DNA of 64,000 nt from positions 124,001 to 188,000 of the forward strand of contig CAWFYS010000008.1 of NCBI GenBank assembly GCA_963820075.1, given 5' to 3'. Below, piece after piece: positions 20,980 to 29,997 of the stretch (position 1 is the first letter of the stretch; each line of letters opens with the position of its first letter). The stretch is from Kumtagia sp963820075. GTDB lineage: Bacteria > Pseudomonadota > Alphaproteobacteria > Rhizobiales > Rhizobiaceae. The position numbers and the translations under genes are program-made. The notes under the pieces are model-generated. The model did not search any database. It saw nothing but the letters and a program-made list of their open reading frames with translations, and had not been told where the DNA came from.

Positions 20980-21762
20980 TCACTTGCCGCCAAACTCGCG
21001 AAGCCACCCAAGCCCCGCCTCGGTGCCGGCCTTCGGCTTGTATTCAGCGCCGACCCAGCCGGTGTAGCCGATGCGGTCCATGTGCCGGTAGAGGAAAGGG
21101 TAGTTGATCTCGCCCGTGCCCGGCTCATTGCGGCCGGGGTTGTCCGCAAGCTGGATATGCGCGATGCGGCTGAGATTCTTCTCGATCGTCCGGGCGAGAT
21201 CCCCCTCCATGACCTGCATGTGATAGATGTCGTATTGCAGATAGAGATTGTCCGAGCCGACACGCTGCATGATCGCCAGCGCCTGACGCGAAGTGCTCAG
21301 GAAAAAGCCGGGGATGTCCAGCAGATTGATCGGCTCGATCAGCAGCTTGACGCCGGCGGCTTCCAGGCGCGGCGCGGCATATTTCAGGTTGTCGACGAAA
21401 AGATTCTCCAATTCCCCGCGGTCCACACCCGCCGGCGCGATACCGGCAAGACAGTTGATCTGCCCGCAGCCGGTCGCCTTCGCATAGGCGATGGCCGTAT
21501 CGACACCGCGCCGGAACTCGTCCACGCGGTCCGGCAGCACGGCGATGCCGCGCTCCCCGCCGGCCCAGTTGCCCGCCGGCAGGTTGAACAGCACCTGCGT
21601 CAGCTTGTTCTTCTCCAGCCGCGCCGCGACCGTCTGGGGAGCATGGTCATAGGCCCCGACATATTCCACGCCCGTGAAGCCGGCACGCGCCGCGGCGTCG
21701 AAGCGATCGAGGAAATCGTGCTCGGTAAAGAGCATCGACAGGTTTGCTGAAAAGCGCGGCAT
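20980..21762 (-). CDS. hyi: Hydroxypyruvate isomerase
   Basis: 260-aa TIM-barrel enzyme of the xylose-isomerase-like family that interconverts hydroxypyruvate and tartronate semialdehyde. The sequence MPRFSANLSMLFTEHDFLDR is the typical Hyi N-terminus; metal and substrate positions are visible in LLIEPINLLDIPGFFLS, QYDIYHMQVMEGDLARTI, HIQLADNPGRNEPGTGEINY and GAEYKPKAGTEAGLGWL. Length is normal (about 258 aa). It lies between gcl (62 bp) and garR (160 bp) and forms one leftward glyoxylate-assimilation operon with them. Confidence 0.95.
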   Translation of the reverse strand: MPRFSANLSMLFTEHDFLDRFDAAARAGFTGVEYVGAYDHAPQTVAARLEKNKLTQVLFNLPAGNWAGGERGIAVLPDRVDEFRRGVDTAIAYAKATGCGQINCLAGIAPAGVDRGELENLFVDNLKYAAPRLEAAGVKLLIEPINLLDIPGFFLSTSRQALAIMQRVGSDNLYLQYDIYHMQVMEGDLARTIEKNLSRIAHIQLADNPGRNEPGTGEINYPFLYRHMDRIGYTGWVGAEYKPKAGTEAGLGWLREFGGK

Positions 21763-21824
21763 CTTGGTCTCCGGGCAGGTCCAAAGGCATGCCTGCCCTC
21801 GGGGCGATGTCGTTTCGTTGCGGT

Positions 21825-23606
21825 TCAGTCGAGAAAAGCGATCGCGGTCGGCGCGTCTTCGTTGCGCTCGGCCAGTTCCTCGAATTCGACGATGGCGTCG
21901 ATCTCGGTTCCCATCGAGATGTTGGTGACGCGCTCCAGGATGAATTCGACAACGACCGGAACCTGATGCTCGGCGGTCAGGCGCTTGGCTTCCTCGAAAG
22001 CGGCCGCGCAGTCCTCCGGCCGGCGCACACGGATCGCCTTGCAGCCCATCGCCTCGGCGACGGCAATATGATCGACGCCGTAGCCGGGCTCGGCGTCATC
22101 GCTGCGATTGATGTTCTCGAAGGCCAGGCTGACCTCGAAATCCATCTGGAAGCCGCGCTGCGACTGGCGGATCAGGCCGAGATAGGCGTTGTTCACGACC
22201 ACATGGATGTAGGGCAGCTTGTGCTGCGCGCCGACCGCCAGTTCCTCGATCAGGAACTGGAAATCATAGTCGCCCGACAGCGCGACGATTGTGGCGTCCG
22301 GGTTCGCGGCACGCACGCCGAGGGCCGCCGGCAGGGTCCAGCCGAGCGGACCGGCCTGGCCGCAATTGATCCAGTTGCGCGGCTTGTAGACATGCAGGAA
22401 CTGGGCACCGGCGATCTGGCTGAGCCCGATCGTCGAGACATAGGTGGTGTCGCGGCCGAACGCCTTGTTCATCTCCTCGTAGACGCGCTGCGGCTTCAGC
22501 GGCACCTGTTCGAAATGCGTCTTGCGCTTCAGCGTCTTCTTGCGCTGCTGGCAAACTTCGGCCCAATTCGACCAGTCGCGCAGCCTGCCGGCCGTCTTCC
22601 ACTCGGTGGCGACATCGAGAAGCGCCTTCAGCGCCGCACCCGCGTCGGAGACCACGCCGAGGTCCGGCGCGAAAACCCGGCCGATCTGCGTCGGCTCGAT
22701 GTCGATATGAACGAATTTGCGGCCCTCCGTGTACTTCTCGACCGATCCGGTATGCCGGTTCGCCCAGCGATTGCCGACGCCCAGTACGAAGTCGGAAGCA
22801 AGCATCGTGGCATTGCCGTAGCGGTGCGACGTCTGCAGGCCGCACATGCCGGCCATGAGAGGGTGATCGTCCGGGATGGTGCCCCAGCCCATCAGCGTCG
22901 GGATGACCGGAACGCCGGTGATTTCGGCGAATTCGATAAGAAGGTCGGAGGCGTCGGCGTTGATGATGCCGCCGCCCGCCACGATCAGCGGCCTTTCCGC
23001 CGCGTTGAGCATAGTCAGGACCTTTTCGGCCTGGCCGCGCGTCATCGCCGGCTTGGCGACGGCAAGAGGCTCGTAGGCGTCGATGTCGAATTCGATCTCC
23101 GCAAGCTGCACATCGAGCGGCAGGTCGATCAGGACCGGGCCGGGCCGGGCCGAGCGCATCAGATGAAACGCCTTCTGCAGCGCCATCGGCACCTGGTAGG
23201 GCTCCATGACCGTCACCGCCCATTTGGTGACGGGCGCGGCGATTGCCGCGATGTCGACGGCCTGGAAATCCTCCTTGGTCAGCCGGGCGCGCGGCGCCTG
23301 GCCGGTTATGCAGAGGATTGGGATGGAGTCCGCCGACGCCGAGTAGAGACCGGTGATCATATCGGTGCCGGCCGGGCCTGAAGTGCCGATGCACAGGCCG
23401 ATATTGCCCGCTTTGGCGCGGGTAAAGCCCTCGGCCATATGCGAGGCCGCTTCGACGTGGCGGGCAAGAACATGGCGGATCGAACCGCGCGCCCTGAGTG
23501 CGGAATAAAGCGGATTGATCGCCGCACCCGGCACACCGAAAGCAGTCGCAATGCCCTCCTTCTCGAGAACGAGAACCGCGGCATCGATGGCGCGCATCCT
23601 GGGCAT
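21825..23606 (-). CDS. gcl: Glyoxylate carboligase (tartronate-semialdehyde synthase)
   Basis: 593-aa ThDP-dependent enzyme that condenses two glyoxylates into tartronate semialdehyde and CO2. The N-terminus (GVPGAAINPLYSALRARGSI) and ARHVEAASHMAEGFTRAKAG are diagnostic: residue 51 is Val where nearly all other ThDP enzymes have the cofactor-activating Glu, the hallmark of Gcl. The ThDP/Mg motif region is LSGDYDFQFLIEELAVGAQH. An FAD-binding middle domain is expected (QTSHRYGNATMLASDFVLGV). The start at 23606 has a strong ribosome-binding site (AAGGGAGGCCCGACC); the frame extends upstream to 23684 but into the AT-rich regulatory region. First gene of the gcl-hyi-garR operon, divergent from the IclR regulator. 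Confidence 0.97.
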   Translation of the reverse strand: MPRMRAIDAAVLVLEKEGIATAFGVPGAAINPLYSALRARGSIRHVLARHVEAASHMAEGFTRAKAGNIGLCIGTSGPAGTDMITGLYSASADSIPILCITGQAPRARLTKEDFQAVDIAAIAAPVTKWAVTVMEPYQVPMALQKAFHLMRSARPGPVLIDLPLDVQLAEIEFDIDAYEPLAVAKPAMTRGQAEKVLTMLNAAERPLIVAGGGIINADASDLLIEFAEITGVPVIPTLMGWGTIPDDHPLMAGMCGLQTSHRYGNATMLASDFVLGVGNRWANRHTGSVEKYTEGRKFVHIDIEPTQIGRVFAPDLGVVSDAGAALKALLDVATEWKTAGRLRDWSNWAEVCQQRKKTLKRKTHFEQVPLKPQRVYEEMNKAFGRDTTYVSTIGLSQIAGAQFLHVYKPRNWINCGQAGPLGWTLPAALGVRAANPDATIVALSGDYDFQFLIEELAVGAQHKLPYIHVVVNNAYLGLIRQSQRGFQMDFEVSLAFENINRSDDAEPGYGVDHIAVAEAMGCKAIRVRRPEDCAAAFEEAKRLTAEHQVPVVVEFILERVTNISMGTEIDAIVEFEELAERNEDAPTAIAFLD

Positions 23607-23740
23607 GGTCGGGCCTCCCTTGAGGTCGAAATCTTTGAGATGGCTGACAATGCCATTCGATCGGCGATTTTTCAATTTTTTCAAAATATTTTTTCATTCT
23701 AGAGAACGCCATTTTAGTCATTGATTTTGCATAATATTTT

Positions 23741-23777
23741 GTTTTTCGGAATTTTTGATTTTCATTTTGCGAAAAAC
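23741..23777. promoter_or_regulatory. Inverted repeat in the gcl/iclR intergenic region, candidate IclR operator
   Basis: GTTTTTCG (23741-23748) and CGAAAAAC (23770-23777) form a perfect 8-bp inverted repeat with a 21-bp spacer, inside a very AT-rich 190-bp stretch between gcl and the IclR gene. Placement just upstream of the regulator ATG (23795) fits autoregulation plus control of gcl. IclR-type sites are usually shorter palindromes, so this could be a pair of half-sites or a looped operator. Confidence 0.45.
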
Positions 23778-23794
23778 TTTTTTACGAATGTGCG

Positions 23795-24622
23795 ATGCAG
23801 AGTCCCGAAAAACGCCAGCGCGGCCGGCCTCGCGCCTTCAACGCCGCGCCGGATGCCAACGCGGTGCAGTCGCTCGACCGGGCCCTGCGCATCCTTGCGG
23901 TGGTCGCCGAGGCCGACGGGCTGTCGCTCAGCGAGGTGGCGGCGCGCTCCGAAATCTCCGCTTCGACCGCCTACCGCATGCTCGTCACGCTCGAGGCCCA
24001 CGGCATGGTCGAGTTTGAAAAGACCGAACAGCTGTGGTCGGTCGGCGTCGCCACATACCGCATGGGGGCGGCCTTCCTGCGCCGCCGCAAGCTCGCCGAC
24101 CGGGCGCGTGTGGTCATGCAGGAACTTATGGAGAAATCGGGCGAGACGGCCAATCTGGGATTGGCCGAGGACGACAGCGTCGTCTTCGTCAGCCAGGTGG
24201 AGACGCATCAGGCGATTCGCGCATTCTTCCGGCCGGGCACGCGCAGCCCCTTTCACGCAAGCGGCATCGGCAAGGCCGTTCTGGCCCATCTGTCGGCGGA
24301 GCGTGTCACCGCGATCATACGCGGCACCGGGCTGGAGATATTTACCGCCAGGACGCTCGCGGATGCCCAATCGCTTTCGCGCGACCTCGCCGAAATTCGG
24401 CGGCGCGGCTGGTCGGTGGACGACGAGGAGCGGCATCCCGGCATGCGCTGCGTCGCCTCGGTCATTTTCAACGAGTATGCCGAGCCGATCGGCGGCATCT
24501 CGGTATCGGGCCCGAGCGCGCGCGTGACCCCGGAGCGCGTCGCGCAGCTTGGTCCGCTTGTGCACGCCGCCGCCCTTGAGATCACGGGCATGATCGGCGG
24601 GCGTCAGCCGGCGGGCAGTTAA
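23795..24622 (+). CDS. IclR-family transcriptional regulator of the glyoxylate operon
   Basis: 275-aa IclR-type regulator. The N-terminal winged helix is clear (AVQSLDRALRILAVVAEADG, LSLSEVAARSEISASTAYRM, LVTLEAHGMVEFEKTEQLWS). The C-terminal effector-binding domain shows SPFHASGIGKAVLAHL, RRRGWSVDDEERHPGMRCVA and EPIGGISVSGPSARVTPERV. It begins 188 bp from gcl on the opposite strand, so it most likely controls gcl-hyi-garR, as AllR/GclR-like proteins do in enterics where glyoxylate or allantoin-derived signals relieve repression. The effector is inferred from context only. Confidence 0.92.
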   Translation: MQSPEKRQRGRPRAFNAAPDANAVQSLDRALRILAVVAEADGLSLSEVAARSEISASTAYRMLVTLEAHGMVEFEKTEQLWSVGVATYRMGAAFLRRRKLADRARVVMQELMEKSGETANLGLAEDDSVVFVSQVETHQAIRAFFRPGTRSPFHASGIGKAVLAHLSAERVTAIIRGTGLEIFTARTLADAQSLSRDLAEIRRRGWSVDDEERHPGMRCVASVIFNEYAEPIGGISVSGPSARVTPERVAQLGPLVHAAALEITGMIGGRQPAGS

Positions 24623-24715
24623 TTTAACGCGGAAGAATCTGGCGTTGGCATGTGAAAGCGGCATGTGAGTGTCTCCGCTCACCTTGCCCTTCCGCCTGCT
24701 CGTTGGGTCGCCGTC

Positions 24716-24883
24716 TCAGCCCATCCCGGTCACGTGGCGCAGGTAGAACGCCAGAACGATGAACCCACAAGCGAACGCGATGCCGCCCCAATCGATCCGC
24801 GCTTTGCGCAACGCCTCAACGAGCTTGAACAGCAGCAGGCAGAGCGCCGCCAAGGCAATCGCGAAGATGAGAAATCTTATCAT
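24716..24883 (-). CDS. Small two-helix membrane protein, unknown function
   Basis: 55-aa predicted inner-membrane protein from the ATG at 24883, which is preceded by GGAGGGCTGCGG. Two hydrophobic segments are seen: MIRFLIFAIALAALCLLLF at the N-terminus and GGIAFACGFIVLAFYLRHV near the C-terminus, separated by a short charged loop (KLVEALRKARIDW). The frame could be extended to 24937 but that part is not membrane-like. No family recognised. It lies between the IclR gene and tRNA-Thr. Real coding status is supported only by the ribosome-binding site and hydrophobic pattern. Confidence 0.55.
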   Translation of the reverse strand: MIRFLIFAIALAALCLLLFKLVEALRKARIDWGGIAFACGFIVLAFYLRHVTGMG

Positions 24884-25048
24884 CCGCAGCCCTCCGCAGG
24901 GACGAGACCCGCCGTTCCGGAGAAGAGAATCCAACACCTTTGAGACCGCGTTGTCATCAGCATTTTCGTGGTGAGCAGCATTCCGGCCTGCCGGAGCACG
25001 AATTTTTGTCTTTACCTCCGCGCCATATATGGCTACCGGAGCGGCATT

Positions 25049-25124
25049 GCCCTTGTAGCTCAGCCGGTAGAGCAGCGGTTTTGTAAACCGAAGGTCGCGG
25101 GTTCGATTCCTGCCGGGGGCACCA
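25049..25124 (+). tRNA. tRNA-Thr (UGU)
   Basis: 76-nt cloverleaf starting GCCCTTGTAGCTCAGCCGGT with acceptor pairing GCCCTTG/CGGGGGC (G-T pairs), anticodon loop TTTGTAA giving UGU, T-arm GGGTTCGATTCC and an encoded ACCA end. It borders the lower-GC stretch that holds the barrel and glycosyltransferase genes. Confidence 0.97.
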
Positions 25125-25188
25125 TAAGTTCAGCAAGCATTTCACGTTTCGATAGCAGGACGCAGCTCGCTTTATCGTTCAAGGACGT

Positions 25189-25963
25189 TCAGAAACCGTG
25201 CTTGTAGCCCAGCGCAATGGTCCATTTGTCGGAATCGAGGCTGCCATAATTCGGGTTGAACGGCGGGCTGCTGGCCTGGCCCGAGGCGTCGAGTTCCTTC
25301 CACGCGAATCCGACCTCCGTGTAAACGGCGTCAACGGGGTTGACCCGGTAGGTGACTCCCGGTCGCCACCTTCGGCGTCACCCATGTGTATTGAAACGCG
25401 TCGCGATAGCGCAGGTTGAAGACGTTCCACGTCCACTGAGCGTCAAGCTTCCAGTCTCCCGCCAGATTGAGCGTATAGAACCAGACATCATTGTCGCGGG
25501 AACTATTGACATCGCCATAAATGCCGGTCGACCCCCATGTATAGCCAATGCCGACAGAGGGCTTCAGGCTGAAGTCACCCCATGAAAACCCATAGCCGAC
25601 GCTTCCCTCCGCGTAATATTGATTCGTGTTGTCGGTCACTTCACCCGAATTATTGCGAACCTTCTTCACTTCGTTCTGGAAATACGCGCCAACAATCCAA
25701 TCGTTGTCAAATCTGTAGTCAACGCTGATCTTTCCGTAGTAATCGGACAACGCGCCAGCCGGTTTCGTCGATTGCTTTCCCGGAACATCGTCATGCGGAT
25801 CTTCGTCTATGGCAAAGATCTCCGGGGCCACTTCTATTCCGATCGTCCACGGCGTGGCGACGTGCCCGATCGTGCCGGAAGCGGTGCTTGTCGCGACATC
25901 GGCGGCGACAACGGGCGAAGATGGAAGCAACACTGCGAGAAAGAAGACTGACGAATGCTTCAT
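25189..25963 (-). CDS. Outer-membrane beta-barrel protein (apparent frameshift near 25357)
   Basis: Secreted barrel protein of about 257 aa after frame correction. It has a signal peptide (KHSSVFFLAVLLPSSPVVAA), a short linker, and alternating aromatic/polar strands such as YYGKISVDYRFDNDWIVGAY, YYAEGSVGYGFSWGDFSLKP, WTWNVFNLRYRDAFQYTW and, after the shift, VYTEVGFAWKELDASGQ. It ends WTIALGYKHGF with a terminal Phe, the BAM-recognition feature of outer-membrane proteins. One extra base in a GGGAG run near 25357 truncates the printed frame (ending at 25331); removing it restores GVTYRVNPVDAVYTEVG and the proper C-terminus. Base composition is lower in GC than the neighbours. Function (pore, adhesin or other) cannot be assigned. 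Downstream is tRNA-Thr; upstream is a REP-like repeat. Confidence 0.75.
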
Positions 25964-25986
25964 GACATACCCTCGGCGCATTCAAG

Positions 25987-26092
25987 CTAAGCAGGTTCCG
26001 GAAGAGTGTGTCACGGTTTTCCGACAGAAACCTGCGACAAAACAAGAGGCCAAGCAGGCGAAGCGTGGGCGAAGCCACGCAAGTGTGCTTAG
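25987..26092 (+). repeat. Bipartite hairpin repeat, copy A (REP-like, 106 bp)
   Basis: Begins CTAAGCAGGTTCCGG and ends TGCTTAG. Hairpin I pairs GCAGGTT with AAACCTGC around a core containing AGTGTG and TTTTCCG; a linker with ACAAAACAAGAGG leads to hairpin II, whose inner stem is CGTGG/CCACG. Nearly identical to copies at 31912 and 52189, with a few mismatches in the outer stem. It sits upstream of the barrel gene. Confidence 0.9.
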
Positions 26093-26331
26093 GTGATTTC
26101 GCGACCAGCCGCTATTGACAATCGGCGACATGCCCGCCGAATCCGGCAACCGGGCTCAGCCGCACACTCCGCATCGATCAGGCTCCGCGCCAAGATTGTG
26201 CCTCCAGGGCCGCGGCTGCCGGCCACCGATCGTCATTTCGGATGCAGTGCCAAGAAAGGACCGCAACCCTGGCTTGAACTAACGGGAGAGTGGCGGTACC
26301 GAGTCTGCCTGCGAGCAGGCGGGGATAGACA

Positions 26332-27197
26332 ATGGACTTGTGCACGTTTTGGTATGGATCATCTCTTCGCTTCGTCGATCGCGTCTGCCTTGCGTCGATG
26401 GTGAAGGCCGGCCATCGCGTGAAGCTCTTTTCGTACGCTCCAATCGACAATCCGCCCTCCGGCGTCGAACTGCATGATGCGGCGGACATCTTGTCAATTG
26501 AAGTATTCCGCCGGCTTGACCCTGAATTCCCCCACATAAAGCGTAACATCACCGTGGTGCAATTCAGTGACCTGTTTCGGATCATGCTGATGAAACATCG
26601 GCAGGGCGTCTGGATGGATACCGACGTCTATCTGGTCAAGCCGTTCTCGATCGATCCGGCAAGACCCTTCCTTGCGCGCGAAAACCGTCGGCGTGTCGGT
26701 GTCTCCGTGCTCTATTTGCCATCCGACAATCCCGTTATCGCGGATTTCGAGCGATATATCGAAGGCTCGGAGGTGCTGCCGGAATGGCTGGGATTGGTGA
26801 GAGGAAGACTTCGACCGGCCTGGTACGCACTGACCGGCAAAAAGGTCACGCCCCCCTCCATAGGCATCACCGTCTTTGGCAATGATGGCATCTCCCGTCT
26901 GGCGAAGCGTCACGGGTTTTTCAATGATGCCGCGCAAAAGGAGAGTTTCTACTTTTGGACCGGCCGTGACGCGCTACGGATTTTCGACCCCGCTTTCGGG
27001 CTGGAACCGCTGGACCATCCCGCATTCATCGGCTTCCATATCCACAAGAAAGGCCCAACGGAATTGCCACCCCGAGAGGGCAGTTTCTTCGACTGGGCGG
27101 TCAAGCGCGTCTCCATGATCACTGCCGTACCACCAGCGACCTGCTGCCTCCAATTCATCCGAACTCGAGCAACAGTCTGGCTGACCCTGTCCTGTAG
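26332..27197 (+). CDS. DXD-motif glycosyltransferase (apparent frameshift near 27118)
   Basis: Glycosyltransferase of the sugar-binding DXD family (Gly_transf_sug; capsule/LPS-type). Visible: CTFWYGSSLRFVDRVCLASM at the N-terminus, FSDLFRIMLMKHRQGVWMDTD with the catalytic DTD (residue about 98), VYLVKPF, and IGFHIHKKGPTELPPREGSF near the end. The frame as printed runs on to 28206 through the nadK region in the wrong register, so the natural end is probably different: with one base restored near 27118 the frame continues CRTTSDLLPPIHPNSSN and stops at 27195-27197, about 289 aa. This end is an inference. The ribosome-binding site is weak and GC is lower than average. No other polysaccharide genes are nearby, so the acceptor is unknown; it may be an acquired gene. 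Confidence 0.75.
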
Positions 27198-27334
27198 CTT
27201 CACGCGACAATCAGGCCCCCGGGAAGGCGCTCCGGCATCGCCGGCAGCTCTTTTGTTTTGCCCTAACGCTTCTTTGCATGGCGTCCGCGCCGTGCTAACC
27301 GGGCGTCGCGGACATGGTCCGCGAGGGAGAGACA

Positions 27335-28114
27335 TTGCATCAGCACCTGCCTCGCAAGACACTCGCCTTCGTCTCGTCCGGAACGGCGGAAGCCGTGGAC
27401 GCCGCGGCGGAACTTGGCGGCGCCTACGGGAAGGCTTCGTTCGAAGACGCCGACGTGATCGTAGCGCTGGGCGGCGACGGTTTTCTGCTGAAGACACTGC
27501 GCGAGACCATGGGGACAGGCAAGCAGGTCTACGGCATGAACCGCGGCACCGTCGGCTTCCTGATGAACGAATTTCGCGTCGAAGATCTGACCGAACGCAT
27601 CGCGGCGGCGCACGCCGAGACCATACGGCCTCTGGACATGGAAACGACCACCGCCGATGGGACCAAGGCAAGGGCGCTTGCCGTCAACGAGGTGTCGTTG
27701 TTTCGGCAGTCCTACCAGGCCGCAAAAATTCGCATCACCATCGACGGCAAGATGCGGCTCGACGAACTTATTTGCGATGGCGTCATGGTGGCTACCCCCG
27801 CCGGCTCGACGGCCTACAATCTGTCGGCGCATGGGCCGATTCTGCCGCTCGACGCGCCGCTGCTGGCGTTGACCGCCGTCAGCCCCTTCCGGCCCAGGCG
27901 CTGGCGTGGCGCGCTGCTGTCGAACCGCTCGGCGGTGCGCTTCGATATTCTCGAAGAGGCAAAACGGCCCGTCAACGCGGTCGCGGATTACACAGAGATC
28001 AAGTCCGTGGTTGCCGTCACCGTGCGCGAGTCGCCGTCGCTGACGGCCACATTGCTGTTCGATGCGGAACACTCCTGGGACGAGCGCATCCTCACCGAAC
28101 AATTTCGTTATTGA
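27335..28114 (+). CDS. nadK: NAD kinase
   Basis: 259-aa ATP-NAD kinase that makes NADP. Signature motifs: VIVALGGDGFLLKTLRETMG (GGDG, catalytic Asp and phosphate binding), NRGTVGFLMNEFRVEDL, VNEVSLFRQSYQAAKIRI and DGVMVATPAGSTAYNLSAHG. TTG at 27335 is chosen as start because it is preceded by GGGAGAGACA; the in-frame ATG at 27314 has no ribosome-binding site and lies in the loop of a 7-bp hairpin (CGCGGAC/GTCCGCG). Either start keeps the whole kinase domain. It lies upstream of the DEAD-box helicase gene, and about 140 bp after the corrected end of the glycosyltransferase. Confidence 0.94.
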   Translation: MHQHLPRKTLAFVSSGTAEAVDAAAELGGAYGKASFEDADVIVALGGDGFLLKTLRETMGTGKQVYGMNRGTVGFLMNEFRVEDLTERIAAAHAETIRPLDMETTTADGTKARALAVNEVSLFRQSYQAAKIRITIDGKMRLDELICDGVMVATPAGSTAYNLSAHGPILPLDAPLLALTAVSPFRPRRWRGALLSNRSAVRFDILEEAKRPVNAVADYTEIKSVVAVTVRESPSLTATLLFDAEHSWDERILTEQFRY

Positions 28115-28319
28115 TGTTATTGCAATGCACAAACCAATTGGCCATATTTCGACCTATGTCAGCCTGTAGCAACCAGCCGAAATCAGGCAAAGCAAAGGAT
28201 GCCTGATAATATTGACAAAACCGGATTCAACCCCTATCGGCATTCACTAATCCGCGCGAGCGTGATCCTTGCAGCGGCCTCGCGGTCGCGCCCATGAACA
28301 GCTAAAGTAGCCAGAACTC

Positions 28320-29817
28320 TTGCCCTCAGACAACACGATCGCTCAAGAAGCGTTAACTTTCGCCGAGCTCGGCCTTTCCGCCAAGGTGCTTTCCGCCGTG
28401 GACGACGCCGGCTATTCCATACCGACGCCGATCCAGATCGGAGCCATCCCGCACGCCCTCAAGGGCAAGGATGTTCTCGGCATCGCGCAGACCGGAACCG
28501 GCAAGACCGCTTCCTTCGTGCTGCCGATGCTCACGCGTCTCGAGACAGGGCGTGCCCGCGCCCGAATGCCGCGCACGCTGATCCTCGAGCCGACGCGCGA
28601 GCTTGCCGCGCAGGTGGAAGAGAATTTCATCAAATACGGCAAGAACCACAAGCTCAACATCGCGCTTCTGATTGGCGGCGTATCGTTTGACGAGCAGGAC
28701 AAGAAGCTGGAGCGCGGCGCCGACGTGCTGATCGCCACGCCCGGCCGCCTGCTCGACCATCGCGAACGCGGCAAACTATTGCTCACCGGCGTCGAGATCC
28801 TCGTCATCGACGAAGCGGACCGTATGCTCGACATGGGCTTCATCCCCGACATCGAGCGCATTTGCGAGATGATCCCTTTCACCCGGCAGACGCTGTTCTT
28901 CTCCGCGACCATGCCGCCGGAAATCACCAAGCTTACCGAAAAGTTCCTGCACGCGCCGGTTCGCGTCGAAGTGGCCCGCGCCGCTTCGACGGCGACGGGC
29001 ATCACGCAGCGCCTGGTGAAGTCGGGTTCCAAGCCGTGGGACAAGCGCGAGGTCCTGCGCAACCTCATCAGGGCCGAAGGCACCGAGCTCAAGAACGCGA
29101 TCATCTTCTGCAACCGCAAGGTCGAGGTCGCGGATCTGTTCCGATCGCTGTCCAGGTATGAGTTCGATGCGGGCGCGCTGCACGGCGACATGGATCAGCG
29201 TGCGCGAACGGCCATGCTGAACAGCTTTAGAGAAGGCCGGTTGAGACTGCTGGTTGCGTCCGATGTCGCGGCGCGCGGCCTTGACATCCCGGATGTCAGC
29301 CATGTCATCAATTTCGACGTACCCATCCATGCCGAGGATTATGTTCACCGAATAGGCCGCACGGGACGTGCCGGACGTTCCGGACGATCCTTCACCATCG
29401 CGACCAAATCCGACGTCAAGGCACTCTCCGCGATCGAAAATCTGATCGGCCAGAAGATCGAATGGTATGACGGCGACCTTTCCACGGTGATCGCATCCCT
29501 CGAAACCGACGCCGCTCCGCGCGAGCGCTCGGGACAGCGCGGACGCGACCGCAAGCCTCGCGAGGGCCGCGGCCGGCGGACGGAAGGCTCCGCCCCGAAG
29601 CCGCAGCAGAGCCGCCGAGGAGGCGGTGGTGCTTGCCGATGACGGCGAAGCGACGCGGCGCGATGCCATTCGTCGCGATAACGCCGCCCGCAAGGCGCAG
29701 CCCTCCGATCAGCGTCCGCCGCGCGTGCCGCGCCCCCATTCCAAAGGCGACGACCATTCCGTCGTCGGCTTCGGTGCCGACATGCCGGCGTTCATGCTGG
29801 TTTCGGGCAAGATCTGA
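28320..29817 (+). CDS. DEAD-box RNA helicase, RhlE/RhlB-like (apparent frameshift near 29610)
   Basis: ATP-dependent RNA helicase with all core motifs in order: Q motif region TPIQIGAIPHALKG, AQTGTGKTASFVLPML (motif I), EPTRELAAQ (Ia), IATPGRLLDH, VIDEADRMLD (DEAD), FFSATMPPEI (SAT), HGDMDQRART, DVAARGLDIPDVSHVINFD and HRIGRTGRAGRSG. The basic low-complexity C-terminus is broken: in the printed frame it ends GGGGACR at 29642, but one extra base near 29610 hides a continuation EEAVVLADDGEATRRDAIRR to FMLVSGKI, stop 29817, giving about 498 aa. The start is a TTG (28320); no ATG start with the Q motif region exists upstream. Exact subfamily is uncertain; RNA decay or ribosome assembly is likely. 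Confidence 0.9.
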
Positions 29818-29997
29818 CCGCAGCGGAGCGCCGGCGGACGCTTCTTCTCAGCTCATCTCGGAGCTCCGCGAGCCTGGGCCAATCAGTCGCGACCGGGTTC
29901 CATCGTTGCGAGCAACCGCCATCCGTTTCATCGCGGAGATCCTGCTCAGGGCCCGCGCCTGATGTCCAGGCGCATTGCGGCCGGCACGTGCGAAACG

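Noticed and set aside
24957..25145. Leftward ORF across tRNA-Thr (RQESNPRPSVYKTAALPAEL)
   Set aside because: Antisense reading of the tRNA; no ribosome-binding site.
25049..27200. Integrative element at tRNA-Thr
   Set aside because: No integrase gene and no direct repeat of the tRNA 3' end seen downstream; kept only as an accessory islet idea.
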